NCBI GenBank assembly: GCA_050249455.1
Contig: JBFWQM010000001.1
Coordinates: 24,812-88,811 of the forward strand
DNA length: 64,000 nt
Direction of reading: 5' to 3'
Source of the DNA: JBFWQM01 sp050249455
Lineage (GTDB): Bacteria > Pseudomonadota > Alphaproteobacteria > MPNO01 > VGEU01
A model generated the notes under the pieces. That model was not told where the DNA came from. It saw nothing but the letters and a program-made list of their open reading frames with translations, and searched no databases. Position numbers and translations under genes: made by a program. How positions within the stretch are numbered: position 1 is the first letter of the stretch; each line of letters begins with the position of its first letter. Positions 17,825 to 25,980 of the stretch are shown one piece after another.

Positions 17825-18826
17825 TCAGCGGCGCGCCTGGACGGTCGCCTCTGCGAGATCTTCCTTGAAGCAGCGCTGGTAGTATTCCGCCACCGTCGGC
17901 CGCTCCAGCTCGTCGCACTTGTTCAGGAACGTCATGCGGAACGCCTTGCCGACGTCCTTGAACAGGATCGCGTTCTGCGCCCAGGTGATGACCGTGCGCG
18001 GCGACATGACGGTGGAGATGTCGCCGGCGATGAAGCCCGACCGGGTCAGGTCGGCGACCGAGACCATGGCGCTGATCTTCTTGCGCCCGTCCTCGTTGTC
18101 GTAGGTCGGCGACTTCGCCAGCACGATCTTCACCTCCGCGTCGTGCGGCAGGTAGTTCAGCGTGCACACCAGGTTCCAGCGGTCGAGCTGGCCCTGGTTG
18201 ATCTGCTGCGTGCCGTGATAGAGCCCGGTGGTGTCGCCCAGGCCGATGGTGTTGGCGGTCGCAAACAGACGGAACGCCTTGTGCGGCCGGATCACGCGGC
18301 TCTGGTCCAGCAGCGTCATCTTGCCGTCGACCTCCAGCACGCGCTGGATGACGAACATCACGTCCGGGCGGCCGGCGTCGTACTCGTCGAACACCAGCGC
18401 GACCGGGTTCTGCAGCGCCCACGGCAGGATGCCCTCGCGGAACTCGGTCACCTGCTTGCCGTCGCGGATGACGATGGCGTCCTTGCCGATCAGGTCGATG
18501 CGGCTGATGTGGCTGTCCAGGTTGACGCGCACGCACGGCCAGTTCAGCCGGGCGGCGACCTGTTCGATGTGGGTCGACTTGCCGGTGCCGTGGTAGCCCT
18601 GGATCAGGAGCCGCCGGTTGTGCGCGAAGCCGACCAGGATCGCCATCGTGGTGTCATGGTCGAACCGGTACGTCTCGTCGATCTCCGGCACGTGCTCCGA
18701 CGGCTTGGAGAATGCGGGCACCATCATGTCGGAATCGAGCCCGAAGACCTGCCGGACCGAAACCTCGATGTCCGGCCCGTCAAGGCTGTGGGCGCGTTCG
18801 TTGTGCGTAACCTGCTGCGCAGACAT
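17825..18826 (-). CDS. cobS: Cobaltochelatase subunit CobS (AAA+ ATPase)
   Basis: A 333-residue AAA+ ATPase that works with CobT as the motor of aerobic cobaltochelatase. The Walker A loop GYHGTGKST and Walker B LVFDEYDA are intact, and the [19 protein letters not shown] segment is characteristic of CobS. ATG 18826 gives the usual N-terminus [14 protein letters not shown] and the usual length of about 330. It follows the dnaJ-like gene by 35 bp on the same strand. The dnaJ-like-cobS-cobT order opposite bolA is widespread in alphaproteobacteria. Confidence 0.97.
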   Translation of the reverse strand: MSAQQVTHNERAHSLDGPDIEVSVRQVFGLDSDMMVPAFSKPSEHVPEIDETYRFDHDTTMAILVGFAHNRRLLIQGYHGTGKSTHIEQVAARLNWPCVRVNLDSHISRIDLIGKDAIVIRDGKQVTEFREGILPWALQNPVALVFDEYDAGRPDVMFVIQRVLEVDGKMTLLDQSRVIRPHKAFRLFATANTIGLGDTTGLYHGTQQINQGQLDRWNLVCTLNYLPHDAEVKIVLAKSPTYDNEDGRKKISAMVSVADLTRSGFIAGDISTVMSPRTVITWAQNAILFKDVGKAFRMTFLNKCDELERPTVAEYYQRCFKEDLAEATVQARR

Positions 18827-18861
18827 ACAACCAGTTTTCCTGAATCTAGTGTCGGATGGCG

Positions 18862-19455
18862 TCAGGCGAATTGGGCGTTCTTGAGCGTCGAATAGGCACG
18901 GTTGACGAGTTTTAGCCTTTCCTCGGCGTTCTTGTCGCCCCCGTTCGCGTCGGGGTGCAGTTGTTTGACGAGCTCCAGGTAGCGCGCCTTGATGCGCTTG
19001 CGCGTGATCGGCGGGGCTAGTTCCAGCACCGCCAGCGCCCGTTCCTCGTCGGTCAGCGCGCGCGACGGCCGGCGCCCCGGGTCGGCGTCGCCGCCGGGCG
19101 GCCGCTGCGACGCCGGCTCCTCGCCGAACAGGTTCAGCGTGTCGGCGAACCACACCCGCCCGTCGCGCATGCCGCGCATCCCGAAACCGAGCGGCCAGGT
19201 CGGGCGCCACCACGTGGTGTCGGCGCGGATGTGGCGCTCGATGTCGGCTTCGTTCATGCCGGCGTAGTAGTTCCACGCCGCATTGTATTCGCGCACGTGC
19301 GTCAGGCAGAACCAGTGGTATTCGCGCAGATGGTCGCGCGACCGCGGCGCCGGAAAGTCGCCCGCGGCAGCGCACCCTGGCGCCTCGCACGGTCGCGTTC
19401 CGAGCCCGTTCGGAAAGGGATTTGCCCTGGATCCCGCGTTGCGCTGCCGTTTCAC
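18862..19455 (-). CDS. DnaJ-domain protein with N-terminal Cys motif
   Basis: A 197-residue protein with a C-terminal J domain (about 133-197) that carries the HPD tripeptide in QLHPDANGG, so it should stimulate an Hsp70. The N-terminal half has a CEAPGC pair and a later WFC Cys in [15 protein letters not shown], possibly a small metal site. The J domain is at the C-terminus, unlike DnaJ. I chose GTG 19455 because a promoter (19462-19490) predicts transcription starting on this codon; the longer frame from 19533 would begin upstream of that promoter. First gene of a likely operon with cobS and cobT. The chaperone's client is unknown. Confidence 0.82.
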   Translation of the reverse strand: MKRQRNAGSRANPFPNGLGTRPCEAPGCAAAGDFPAPRSRDHLREYHWFCLTHVREYNAAWNYYAGMNEADIERHIRADTTWWRPTWPLGFGMRGMRDGRVWFADTLNLFGEEPASQRPPGGDADPGRRPSRALTDEERALAVLELAPPITRKRIKARYLELVKQLHPDANGGDKNAEERLKLVNRAYSTLKNAQFA

Positions 19456-19461
19456 TGCCAC

Positions 19462-19490
19462 AGTATGGTCAGCCCCCCGGAACCTGACAA
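19462..19490 (-). promoter_or_regulatory. Predicted promoter of dnaJ-like-cobS-cobT
   Basis: On the minus strand TTGTCA (19490-19485), 17 nt, CATACT (19467-19462). The predicted start is 7 nt past the -10 box, at 19455, which is the first base of an in-frame GTG codon. This suggests a leaderless transcript. Confidence 0.45.
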
Positions 19491-19564
19491 GGCCCGCGCG
19501 CCGTTCGGCCGCGCCGCGGTCGTTCGATGTCAATCGATCGGGCGGCGACGGGCGGGCTCGCCGC

Positions 19565-19594
19565 TTGACGCGGCCGCCGGGCCGAACCTATCTA
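19565..19594 (+). promoter_or_regulatory. Predicted promoter of bolA
   Basis: TTGACG (19565-19570), 18 nt spacer, TATCTA (19589-19594). The start would be near 19601, giving a short leader that contains the GGAGGG ribosome-binding site before the ATG at 19615. Confidence 0.5.
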
Positions 19595-19614
19595 GGCGAC
19601 CGCTGGAGGGCGCC

Positions 19615-19890
19615 ATGACCACCGTCGCATCGACCATCGAGGCCAAGCTGCGCGCCGCGCTGTCGCCGGTGCGGCTGGACATCGTCGACGAGTCGGCGCT
19701 GCACGCCGGCCACGCCGGGGCGCGCGACGGCGGCGAGACCCATTTCCGGGTCGAGGTCGTGGCGCAGGCGTTCGCCGGCAAGTCGCGGCTGGAACGCCAG
19801 CGGCTGGTCTACGGCGTGCTGGCGGACGAGCTGGCGGGTCCGGTGCATGCCTTGAGCGTGCGCGCCCTGACCCCGTCCGAGCGCGCGTAA
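19615..19890 (+). CDS. bolA: BolA family protein
   Basis: A 91-residue BolA protein. BolA proteins pair with monothiol glutaredoxins to bind or deliver Fe-S clusters and in some species influence cell shape. The family core is seen as ESALHAGHAG with the conserved histidine, THFRVEVVAQAFAGKSRLERQRLVYGVLADEL and the VHALSVRALTP end. ATG 19615 is preceded by GGAGGG at ideal distance. It diverges from the dnaJ-like-cobST operon. Confidence 0.95.
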   Translation: MTTVASTIEAKLRAALSPVRLDIVDESALHAGHAGARDGGETHFRVEVVAQAFAGKSRLERQRLVYGVLADELAGPVHALSVRALTPSERA

Positions 19891-19915
19891 CGCAGGGCAT
19901 ACATACAACGCTCGG

Positions 19916-19942
19916 TTGCGCCTGCGGCCGATTATCTATACA
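19916..19942 (+). promoter_or_regulatory. Possible promoter of RHH gene
   Basis: TTGCGC (19916-19921), 15 nt, TATACA (19937-19942), in an unusually AT-rich patch between bolA and the next gene. The spacer is short, so confidence is limited. Confidence 0.3.
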
Positions 19943-20032
19943 CTTTCAAGTTGAGCGATCCGCCGAATATTCACCTACGGCGGGCGTGGGTCGTATTCGC
20001 TGTCGTCCGGCAATTTCAGGGATCGTAGCAAT

Positions 20033-20338
20033 ATGGCGTCGTCGCTTGTGAGCAGGAACATTACCGTATCCGGGCATCGGACCAGCATGCGGCTCGAGCC
20101 GGCGATGTGGGACGCCTTGCACGAGGTGGCCCGAAGAGAAGGCAAGACCATCAACGAAATATGCACGATGGTGGACGCGCGCCGCCGTGAATCGAGCCTC
20201 ACGGCGGCGCTCCGCGTCTACATCGTCGCCTATTTCCGCGCCGCCGCGACGGAGCACGGCCATCTGCGCGCGGGCCACGGCGCCGGGCTGGCGGAAGACG
20301 CGCCCTTATGGCCGGCCGGCCGCGATCTGGCCGCCTGA
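20033..20338 (+). CDS. Ribbon-helix-helix (RHH_4) domain protein
   Basis: A 101-residue protein. Residues 1-72 match the alphaproteobacterial RHH_4 family: a beta strand (SRNITVSGHRTSMRLE), then EPAMWDALHEVARREGKTINEICTMVD and the SLTAALRVYIVAYFRAAA helix. The fold suggests a dimeric DNA-binding protein, but targets of this family are not known. An AT-rich leader of about 85 nt precedes the ATG, with a possible promoter at 19916-19942. Convergent with the DUF2889 gene, whose stop is 4 bp away. Confidence 0.85.
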   Translation: MASSLVSRNITVSGHRTSMRLEPAMWDALHEVARREGKTINEICTMVDARRRESSLTAALRVYIVAYFRAAATEHGHLRAGHGAGLAEDAPLWPAGRDLAA

Positions 20339-20342
20339 ACGT

Positions 20343-20888
20343 TCAACCACCGGTATAGTATTCGGGGTAGTGGGCCTTCACGACCTGGCCGTCGCTGGCC
20401 CAGGCGTGACAGGTGTCGATCGGCGGGCGGACCTTCTCGGTGCGCGGCCGGTCGGGGTCGCTGCGCGACCAGCGCACGCTGTGGAAGGCGACCGTCGCCA
20501 TCGGGCCCAGCAGGTCGACCAGGTGCGTGCAGCCCCGGGTGCCCCCCAGCAGCCCGAACACGACCTTGCGCCAGCCCGGCTTGATCTGGGTGCCGACCAG
20601 CTTGCGGAACGCCGGCGCGATCGCCGGGCAGATGGCGAACGGCCCGGCGTCGGTCACCGCCTCGACGTCGCGCACCACGATGTCGCGGTCCACGGTCAGG
20701 CGCAGCTTCATGTCGTGGATCGGCTCCCCGGCCTGGATCTCGCCGCGGAAGGCGTTGGGAAAGGGGTACGACTTCACGTCGGTCAGGTGACCTTCGATGT
20801 CCCACATCCCGTCGTCGCGGGCGTAGCTGGAGCAGGTGATCGCGCGGGTGTGGATCGGCTTGCGCGCCACGGGCGGCGACAGGGGCAT
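20343..20888 (-). CDS. DUF2889 domain protein
   Basis: A 181-residue protein of the DUF2889 family. The segment starting HTRAITCSSYARDDGMWDIEGHLTDVKSYPF and the later GCTHLVDLLGPMATVAFHS and DTCHAW blocks are the recognisable features. Conserved His and Cys residues could form a metal or active site, but no function is established for the family. The ATG at 20888 follows the BNR-protein stop by 56 bp on the same strand, so they may share a transcript. Confidence 0.8.
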   Translation of the reverse strand: MPLSPPVARKPIHTRAITCSSYARDDGMWDIEGHLTDVKSYPFPNAFRGEIQAGEPIHDMKLRLTVDRDIVVRDVEAVTDAGPFAICPAIAPAFRKLVGTQIKPGWRKVVFGLLGGTRGCTHLVDLLGPMATVAFHSVRWSRSDPDRPRTEKVRPPIDTCHAWASDGQVVKAHYPEYYTGG

Positions 20889-20944
20889 CGGGCGGGCTCC
20901 TCGGGAATGGGACGCTCGCCCGACTATAGCGCGCCGCTGCCGGA

Positions 20945-22030
20945 TCAGGCGTCGTCGAACCGCACGAAGGTGATCGGCGGCAGCCGCGCGTCGGGGGCGG
21001 CCCAATGGTCGCCGCCGTCCTCCGACACCCACAGCCCACCGCTGGTGGAGCCGATCGCGACCGCGGCGCCGGACGCATCGACCCCCAGGCCGTGGCGATA
21101 GACCAGGTCGTAGGCATGGCGCTGCGGCAGGCCGTCGCGCAGCACCTCGAAACTGCGGCCGCCGTCGCGGGTGCGCGCCACCGCCATCTGGGCGTCGACC
21201 GGGATGCGCCGTTCGTCCTTCGCCGCCGGGACGAACCAGGCGGTGTCCGGGTCGCGCGGGTGGGCGGCGACCGCGAAGCCGAAATTCGACGGGCGGATGG
21301 CGGCCAGCTCGGTCCAGTTCTCGCCGCCGTCGGTGGAGCGGTAGGCGGTGCTGTGGTGCTGGCACCACAGGACGTCGGGCGCGCCGCGGCACTGCGCGAA
21401 CTGGTGGATGTCCTGCGACATCGGGTCGTCGCGCAGCTCCGGCGGCATGTATTCGTTGTGCATGCCGCGGTTGATGATGCGCCACGACCGCCCCTCGTCG
21501 GCGGTCGCCCAGACGCCGCCGGTGGCGATGCCGATGCGGATCGCCTTCGGGTCGCGGGGATCGACCAGCAGGCCGCTGACCCCCGGCTGCTCGCCGCCGG
21601 CGACGCCGAACCACTTGCGCCGGTCCGGCATCGTCCACAGCGGCTCGTTCAGCGCCCACGTCGCGCCGTCGTCGTCGGACCGGAACACGGCGCCCGGCAT
21701 CGTCCCGGCCCACACCCGCCCCGGCACGCCGCCCGGCTCCAACGCCCAAATGCGGCCCAGCGACCACGGGTGCGGGTCGTCCGCCGCGTCGGCGGGCTTG
21801 GGCGGGAACGCCGGGGTCGTCAGCTCCTGGCGCGACCCGTCCGCCGCCACCCGCCACAGCTTGGCCCCGAAGTGGCCGAGGTCGAGCGCGACCAGCGCCG
21901 ATTCCGCCCGCGGCAGCACCGCCGTCACCGGGTCGCCCAGGAAATGCGTCTCCGCCACGTCCCAGCCGCCGCCGCGGCGCGCCAGCACGAACAGGCCCTT
22001 GCGGGTGCCGACGAAAAGTCGCTGCGCCAT
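20945..22030 (-). CDS. BNR/sialidase-type beta-propeller protein
   Basis: A 361-residue predicted beta-propeller. Asp-box-like motifs recur: RSDDDGATW, TADEGRSW, RSTDGGENW, RTRDGGRSF and VSEDGGDHW. No signal peptide is visible, so it is probably cytosolic, and the arginine triad of true sialidases is not evident. Proteins of this type are annotated as WD40/YVTN/BNR-like or exo-alpha-sialidase without known activity. It lies 24 bp downstream of the MoaD/ThiS-like gene in the same direction, a pairing I recall from other genomes. Confidence 0.8.
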   Translation of the reverse strand: MAQRLFVGTRKGLFVLARRGGGWDVAETHFLGDPVTAVLPRAESALVALDLGHFGAKLWRVAADGSRQELTTPAFPPKPADAADDPHPWSLGRIWALEPGGVPGRVWAGTMPGAVFRSDDDGATWALNEPLWTMPDRRKWFGVAGGEQPGVSGLLVDPRDPKAIRIGIATGGVWATADEGRSWRIINRGMHNEYMPPELRDDPMSQDIHQFAQCRGAPDVLWCQHHSTAYRSTDGGENWTELAAIRPSNFGFAVAAHPRDPDTAWFVPAAKDERRIPVDAQMAVARTRDGGRSFEVLRDGLPQRHAYDLVYRHGLGVDASGAAVAIGSTSGGLWVSEDGGDHWAAPDARLPPITFVRFDDA

Positions 22031-22054
22031 CGAACTACTCCCTCGCTGCTGCCG

Positions 22055-22324
22055 TCAGCCGCCGGTCAGCGCCTGCAGCACGAACACCTCGTCGCTCGGC
22101 CCGACCGGGTCGCTCAAGCCGCTGCGGTCGCGCACCAGCGTCCCGTTGACGTAGACCGCGACGTGGCGGCGCAGCGCGCCCTGGTCGTCCAGCACATAGC
22201 CCCGCAGCACCGGCCGGGTCGCGAACACGTCGTTCAGCGTCTCGCCCAGCGTCGTGCCGGCCGCCGTCACGGTCGGCGCCTCCACGAAGCGTTCCAGGGC
22301 GCGGGTGAACGTCACGACGGGCAT
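22055..22324 (-). CDS. MoaD/ThiS family ubiquitin-like protein
   Basis: An 89-residue beta-grasp protein ending in Gly-Gly, the hallmark of sulfur carriers (MoaD, ThiS) and of ubiquitin-like modifiers that are adenylated and thiocarboxylated at their C-terminus. VYVNGTLVRD and the end SDEVFVLQALTGG fit the family. No molybdopterin synthase, thiazole synthase or E1-like gene is nearby; the neighbour is a BNR propeller, so its partner is unclear. ATG 22324 is chosen because the longer frame has no similarity and runs into the marR promoter region. Confidence 0.85.
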   Translation of the reverse strand: MPVVTFTRALERFVEAPTVTAAGTTLGETLNDVFATRPVLRGYVLDDQGALRRHVAVYVNGTLVRDRSGLSDPVGPSDEVFVLQALTGG

Positions 22325-22344
22325 GCGGCGGCGGGCTCCGGCGG

Positions 22345-22372
22345 TTGACAGAATCGTTGATATCAACATAAT
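22345..22372 (+). promoter_or_regulatory. marR promoter with embedded operator palindrome
   Basis: TTGACA (22345-22350) and CATAAT (22367-22372) are 16 nt apart. The perfect 12-bp palindrome GTTGATATCAAC (22356-22367) fills the spacer, where a bound repressor would block RNA polymerase. Predicted transcription start is 22379, the first base of the marR GTG codon. The site lies between the divergent MoaD-like and MarR genes and could control both. Confidence 0.6.
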
Positions 22373-22378
22373 ACCGAC

Positions 22379-22843
22379 GTGTCAAACGTCGACGTCCCGC
22401 CCTGCGCCGAAACCCTGCCCCGCGAGGTCACCCTCGCCGTGCGCGACGCGTGCCTGTGCCTGCACGTGCAGCGGGCGGCGCGGGCGGTGGCGCGCCGGTT
22501 CGACGAGGCGCTGCGTCCCGTCGGCCTGACCAACCAGCAGTTCTCGCTGCTGATGTCGCTCAACCGGCCGGTGCCGCCGACAATGGGGCAGGTGGCGGCC
22601 GGGCTCGGCATGGACCGCACGACCGTCACCGCCAACCTGAAGCCGCTGGTCCGCCGCGGTTTGGCGCGGGTGGACGCGGACCCGGCCGATCGGCGCACCC
22701 GCCGCCTGGTACTGGCCGATGCCGGACGGTCGCTGCTGGCGGCGGCGATGCCGCTGTGGCGCGCCGCCCAGGACGCCAACGAGGAGCTGGTCCCCGACGG
22801 GGATCCCGACCGCCTGCGCGTCAGCCTGCGCGCGCTATCCTGA
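22379..22843 (+). CDS. MarR family transcriptional regulator
   Basis: A 154-residue winged-helix regulator. The N-terminal dimerisation helix, LTNQQFSLLMSLNRP, the recognition region MGQVAAGLGMDRTTVTANLKPLVRRGLARV and the wing DPADRRTRRLVLADAG are typical of MarR proteins, which usually bind palindromes near their own promoter and release on binding a phenolic ligand. A perfect 12-bp palindrome lies between its promoter boxes. The start is GTG at 22379, probably leaderless. Target candidates are itself, the divergent MoaD-BNR pair and the downstream VOC/Rieske genes. Confidence 0.93.
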   Translation: MSNVDVPPCAETLPREVTLAVRDACLCLHVQRAARAVARRFDEALRPVGLTNQQFSLLMSLNRPVPPTMGQVAAGLGMDRTTVTANLKPLVRRGLARVDADPADRRTRRLVLADAGRSLLAAAMPLWRAAQDANEELVPDGDPDRLRVSLRALS

Positions 22844-22889
22844 CTGCGACGCCCGGGCGATCCCGCCGCGGGCATGGGGGAGATGCGAG

Positions 22890-23678
22890 ATGTCCGACAA
22901 CCACGGCCGCTTCGTCTGGTACGAGCTCCTGACCACCGATCCCGCCGCGGCGGCGGCGTTCTACAGCCACGTCGTCGGGTGGACGACGGAGGCCATGAGC
23001 GTCCCCGGCATCGACATGCCCTACACGATGTTCAAGCGCGGCGACGCGCCGGTGTGCGGCCTGATGGCCCAGCCGCCGGAGGCGCGGTCGGCCGGCGCGC
23101 CGCCCGCCTGGCTCGGCTATGTCGGGGTCGATGACGTCGATGCCGCGGCGGCGCACGCGAAGGACCTCGGCGGGGCATGGCTGATGCCCCCGATGGACAT
23201 CCCGACCGTCGGGCGCTTCGCGGTCGTCGCCGACCCGCAGGGCGCGGCGCTGGGCGTCTTCCGCTACACCTGCGAGAACCCGCCGCCGGCGCCCGAAATG
23301 ATGGCAACTGGCACGGTCGGTTGGCACGAGCTCGTGACCGACGGCTGGCAGAAGGCGTTCGACCACTACGCCGCGCGGTTCGGCTGGACCAAGGCCGAGG
23401 CGATGGACATGGGCCCGATGGGCACCTACCAGCTGTTCGCCGCTGGCGCGCACCCGATCGGCGGCATGATGAACCGGCCGCCCGGCGTGCCGGCGTCGTT
23501 CTGGCTCTACTACTTCGTGGTCGACGACATTGACGCGGCGATCGCGCGCCTGGGCGAACGCGGCGGCCAGGTCGTCAACGGGCCGATGGAGGTGCCGGGC
23601 GGCGCCTGGATCGTCCAGGCGCTCGACCCGCAGGGCGCCCTGTTCGCGCTGGTGGGCCAGCGGCGCGCCGCCGGTTGA
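22890..23678 (+). CDS. Two-domain VOC (glyoxalase/bleomycin resistance) family protein
   Basis: A 262-residue protein with two vicinal-oxygen-chelate domains (about 1-125 and 135-260). Each starts like HGRFVWYELLTTDPAAAAAFY or VGWHELVTDGWQKAFDHY and ends in a DPQGA(A/L)xxxF strand. Such tandem proteins bind metal or small ligands; the group includes hydroxylases, dioxygenases and resistance proteins, and the substrate is not predictable. It starts 46 bp after marR and may be in its operon. A Rieske oxygenase follows. Confidence 0.85.
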   Translation: MSDNHGRFVWYELLTTDPAAAAAFYSHVVGWTTEAMSVPGIDMPYTMFKRGDAPVCGLMAQPPEARSAGAPPAWLGYVGVDDVDAAAAHAKDLGGAWLMPPMDIPTVGRFAVVADPQGAALGVFRYTCENPPPAPEMMATGTVGWHELVTDGWQKAFDHYAARFGWTKAEAMDMGPMGTYQLFAAGAHPIGGMMNRPPGVPASFWLYYFVVDDIDAAIARLGERGGQVVNGPMEVPGGAWIVQALDPQGALFALVGQRRAAG

Positions 23679-23739
23679 CCGCCGCCGCCTGCTGTCGTTG
23701 ACTCCCGTCCGGACGGCCGGCCGGGCGGGAGAGACGACG

Positions 23740-24774
23740 ATGTTCCTCAACAATGCGTGGTACGTGGCGGCGTGGGCCGACGAGATCGGGCCGGCGCCGC
23801 TCGGGCGCACGTTTCTGAACCAGCCGGTGGTGCTGTTCCGCACCGCCGACGGCGCCGCCGCGGCGCTGGAGGACCGCTGCTGCCATCGCCATCTGCCGCT
23901 GTCGATGGGCAAGGTGGTGGGCGCCGAGCTCGAATGCGGCTACCACGGCCTGCACTTCGACCGCACCGGGCGCTGCGTCGCGGTGCCGGGCCAGCCTCGG
24001 GTGCCGCCCGGCGCTGCGGTGCGCGCCTATCCCCTGGTCGAGCGCTGGGGCTGGGTGTGGATCTGGATGGGCGATCCGTCGCGCGCCGACCCGGCGCTGA
24101 TCCCGGACTGGTGGTTCATGGACCATCCCGACTGGAAGGTCGTGCCGGGCAACGGCAGCAAGCCGATCCATGCCCGCTGCAACTACCAGCTCATCACCGA
24201 CAACCTGCTCGACCTCAGCCACGTCGGCTACGTCCACGTCGACACCATCGGCAGCGACTCGATCATGCGCTTCCCGATCCGCACCGACCGCGGCGCCGAC
24301 CGTGTGACGATGTCGCGCCTGATGCCCGACGTGACGCCGCCGCCGCTGCACCGCACCGCCGGCGGCTTCAAGGGCAACGTCGACCGCTGGATGATCGTCG
24401 AGGCGCGGGTGCCCTGCTATGTCGACGTCGACGTCGGCAGCGCCGAGGTTGGGTGCGGCGCGCTGGAAGGCAACCGGCTGCAGGGCATCGCCTACCACGC
24501 GCTCAACGTGCCGACGCCGGAGACCGCGACGACGACGCACTTTTTCTACGGGCACGCGCGCTACTACCTGACCGACAGCGCCGCGATCGACGAGATGTAC
24601 CGCCGCGACTTCCTGAAGATCTTCATGGAGGACGTGGTGGTGATGGAGGCGCAGCAGGCGGCGATGGACCGCATGCCCGACCGCCCGTGCGTCGACGTCA
24701 ACGGCGACGCGCCCACCATCGCGATGCGCCGCCTCCTCGGCGACCGCATTGCAGCAGAGGCGGCGGGAGCCTGA
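23740..24774 (+). CDS. Rieske oxygenase alpha subunit (vanillate demethylase type)
   Basis: A 344-residue terminal oxygenase of the VanA-like group, which inserts oxygen into or demethylates aromatic acids using electrons from a separate reductase. The Rieske [2Fe-2S] motif is CCHRHLPL then CGYHGLHF. The mononuclear iron motif is seen in DNLLDLSHVGYVH (Asp-x2-His-x4-His). The N-terminus FLNNAWYVAAWADE is typical. No reductase gene is adjacent, so electrons must come from elsewhere. It lies between a VOC protein and a TRAP transporter, suggesting use of an imported aromatic compound. Substrate unknown. Confidence 0.92.
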   Translation: MFLNNAWYVAAWADEIGPAPLGRTFLNQPVVLFRTADGAAAALEDRCCHRHLPLSMGKVVGAELECGYHGLHFDRTGRCVAVPGQPRVPPGAAVRAYPLVERWGWVWIWMGDPSRADPALIPDWWFMDHPDWKVVPGNGSKPIHARCNYQLITDNLLDLSHVGYVHVDTIGSDSIMRFPIRTDRGADRVTMSRLMPDVTPPPLHRTAGGFKGNVDRWMIVEARVPCYVDVDVGSAEVGCGALEGNRLQGIAYHALNVPTPETATTTHFFYGHARYYLTDSAAIDEMYRRDFLKIFMEDVVVMEAQQAAMDRMPDRPCVDVNGDAPTIAMRRLLGDRIAAEAAGA

Positions 24775-24809
24775 ACGCGGCGCCGGCCGTCGAGCAATTG
24801 CCTTGACTC

Positions 24810-24824
24810 GTGAACGATATTCAC
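24810..24824. promoter_or_regulatory. Inverted repeat upstream of dctP-like gene
   Basis: GTGAA (24810-24814), 5 nt, TTCAC (24820-24824), about 55 nt before the binding-protein start. The half-sites and position suit a regulator operator, but a 5-bp inverted repeat can arise by chance. Confidence 0.3.
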
Positions 24825-24878
24825 CTGTGCTTCGGGTCAGAAGGGCCGACAGGCCCCGCAAGACAGGGAGTGATCACG

Positions 24879-25961
24879 ATGGGCAATCCTCAATTGCGCA
24901 GTGCGTTGCTTTGTCTCGTGGGGGCCGCGGCCCTGTTCGCCGCCGGCGCGCCGGCCCGCGCGCAGCAGACCCTCAACCTGACCGCCGTCGACGGCTACCC
25001 GCCGAAATCGTCGTGGGTGCGCGACTTCATCCACTACTTCATCCCTGAGGTCGACAAGCGGCTCGCCCAGCAGGGCAAGTACAAGATCGCCTGGAACCAG
25101 GCGTGGAGCGGCCAGATCACCAAGGTCCGCTACGTGCTGGAAGGCCTGCAGAAGGGGCTCGGCGACATCGGCATCGTCACCTCCGTCTTCCATGCCGACA
25201 AGGTGCCGCTGCAGAACATCTCCTACGTCGTGCCGTTCGTCAGCGCCGACCCGCGCGTGATGACGCGCATTATGGACGACCTCGCGGCGAAGTTCCCGGC
25301 GTTCAAGGACGCATGGGCGCCGTACAACCAGGTCTACCTGACCAACGGCTGCGTGCTCGATTCCTACCAGCTCTTCACCAAGCAGCCGGTCAAGGCGCTC
25401 GACGACCTGCGCGGCATGAAGATCGCCGGTGCCGGCGAGAACCTGCGCTACATCCACGGCCTCGGCGCCGCCGGCGTGTCGACCAGCCTGGTGGAGAACT
25501 ACAACAAGCTGCAGACCGGCGTCGTAAACGGCGCCATGCTGTGGGCGGAATCGGTGGTGCAGTTCAAGCTGGTGGAGGTCGCGCCGCACATGCTGCAGGC
25601 CGACATCGGCGCCGCCTGCTCCAAGACCATCACGATGAACGCCGATGCGTGGAAGAAGCTGCCGGCGGAGGTGCGCGACGTCATCGCCGCCGTCGCCATC
25701 GGCTACCGCGACGTGATGGCCTCGAACGCGGTGAAGGAAGGCCAGGAGGCGCTGGACGATTTCAGGAAGGCGGGCGGCAAGATCGTCGAGCTGCCGCGCG
25801 CCCAGCGCGAGGCGTGGGCCAAGAGCATGCCCAACCTCGCCGAGGAATGGGTCGGGCGGCTGGAGCCGAAGGGCATTCCGGCACGCCAGATCCTGGCGGC
25901 CTACATGGATGCGATGCGCGCCGCCAACCAGCCGATCGTCCGCCACTGGGACCGCGAGTAG
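24879..25961 (+). CDS. DctP-type TRAP transporter substrate-binding protein
   Basis: A 360-residue periplasmic receptor with a signal peptide (about 1-28, cleavage after ARA). The fold is that of the DctP family: it includes the YNQVYLTNGCVLDSYQLFTK region, the DLRGMKIAGAGENLRY ligand-contact region and the YNKLQTGVVNGAMLWAESV helix. GGGAG precedes ATG 24879 at good distance; the frame upstream to 24810 is rejected as leader. It feeds the small and large permeases directly downstream. The nearby Rieske oxygenase and cupin suggest an aromatic or organic acid ligand, which is inference. Confidence 0.92.
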   Translation: MGNPQLRSALLCLVGAAALFAAGAPARAQQTLNLTAVDGYPPKSSWVRDFIHYFIPEVDKRLAQQGKYKIAWNQAWSGQITKVRYVLEGLQKGLGDIGIVTSVFHADKVPLQNISYVVPFVSADPRVMTRIMDDLAAKFPAFKDAWAPYNQVYLTNGCVLDSYQLFTKQPVKALDDLRGMKIAGAGENLRYIHGLGAAGVSTSLVENYNKLQTGVVNGAMLWAESVVQFKLVEVAPHMLQADIGAACSKTITMNADAWKKLPAEVRDVIAAVAIGYRDVMASNAVKEGQEALDDFRKAGGKIVELPRAQREAWAKSMPNLAEEWVGRLEPKGIPARQILAAYMDAMRAANQPIVRHWDRE

Positions 25962-25980
25962 GGGCGCGCGGGCGCGCACC

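Noticed and set aside
19231..19614. N-terminal extension of BolA
   Set aside because: It lies antisense to the dnaJ-like gene and crosses the bolA promoter; BolA starts at 19615 with a strong ribosome-binding site.
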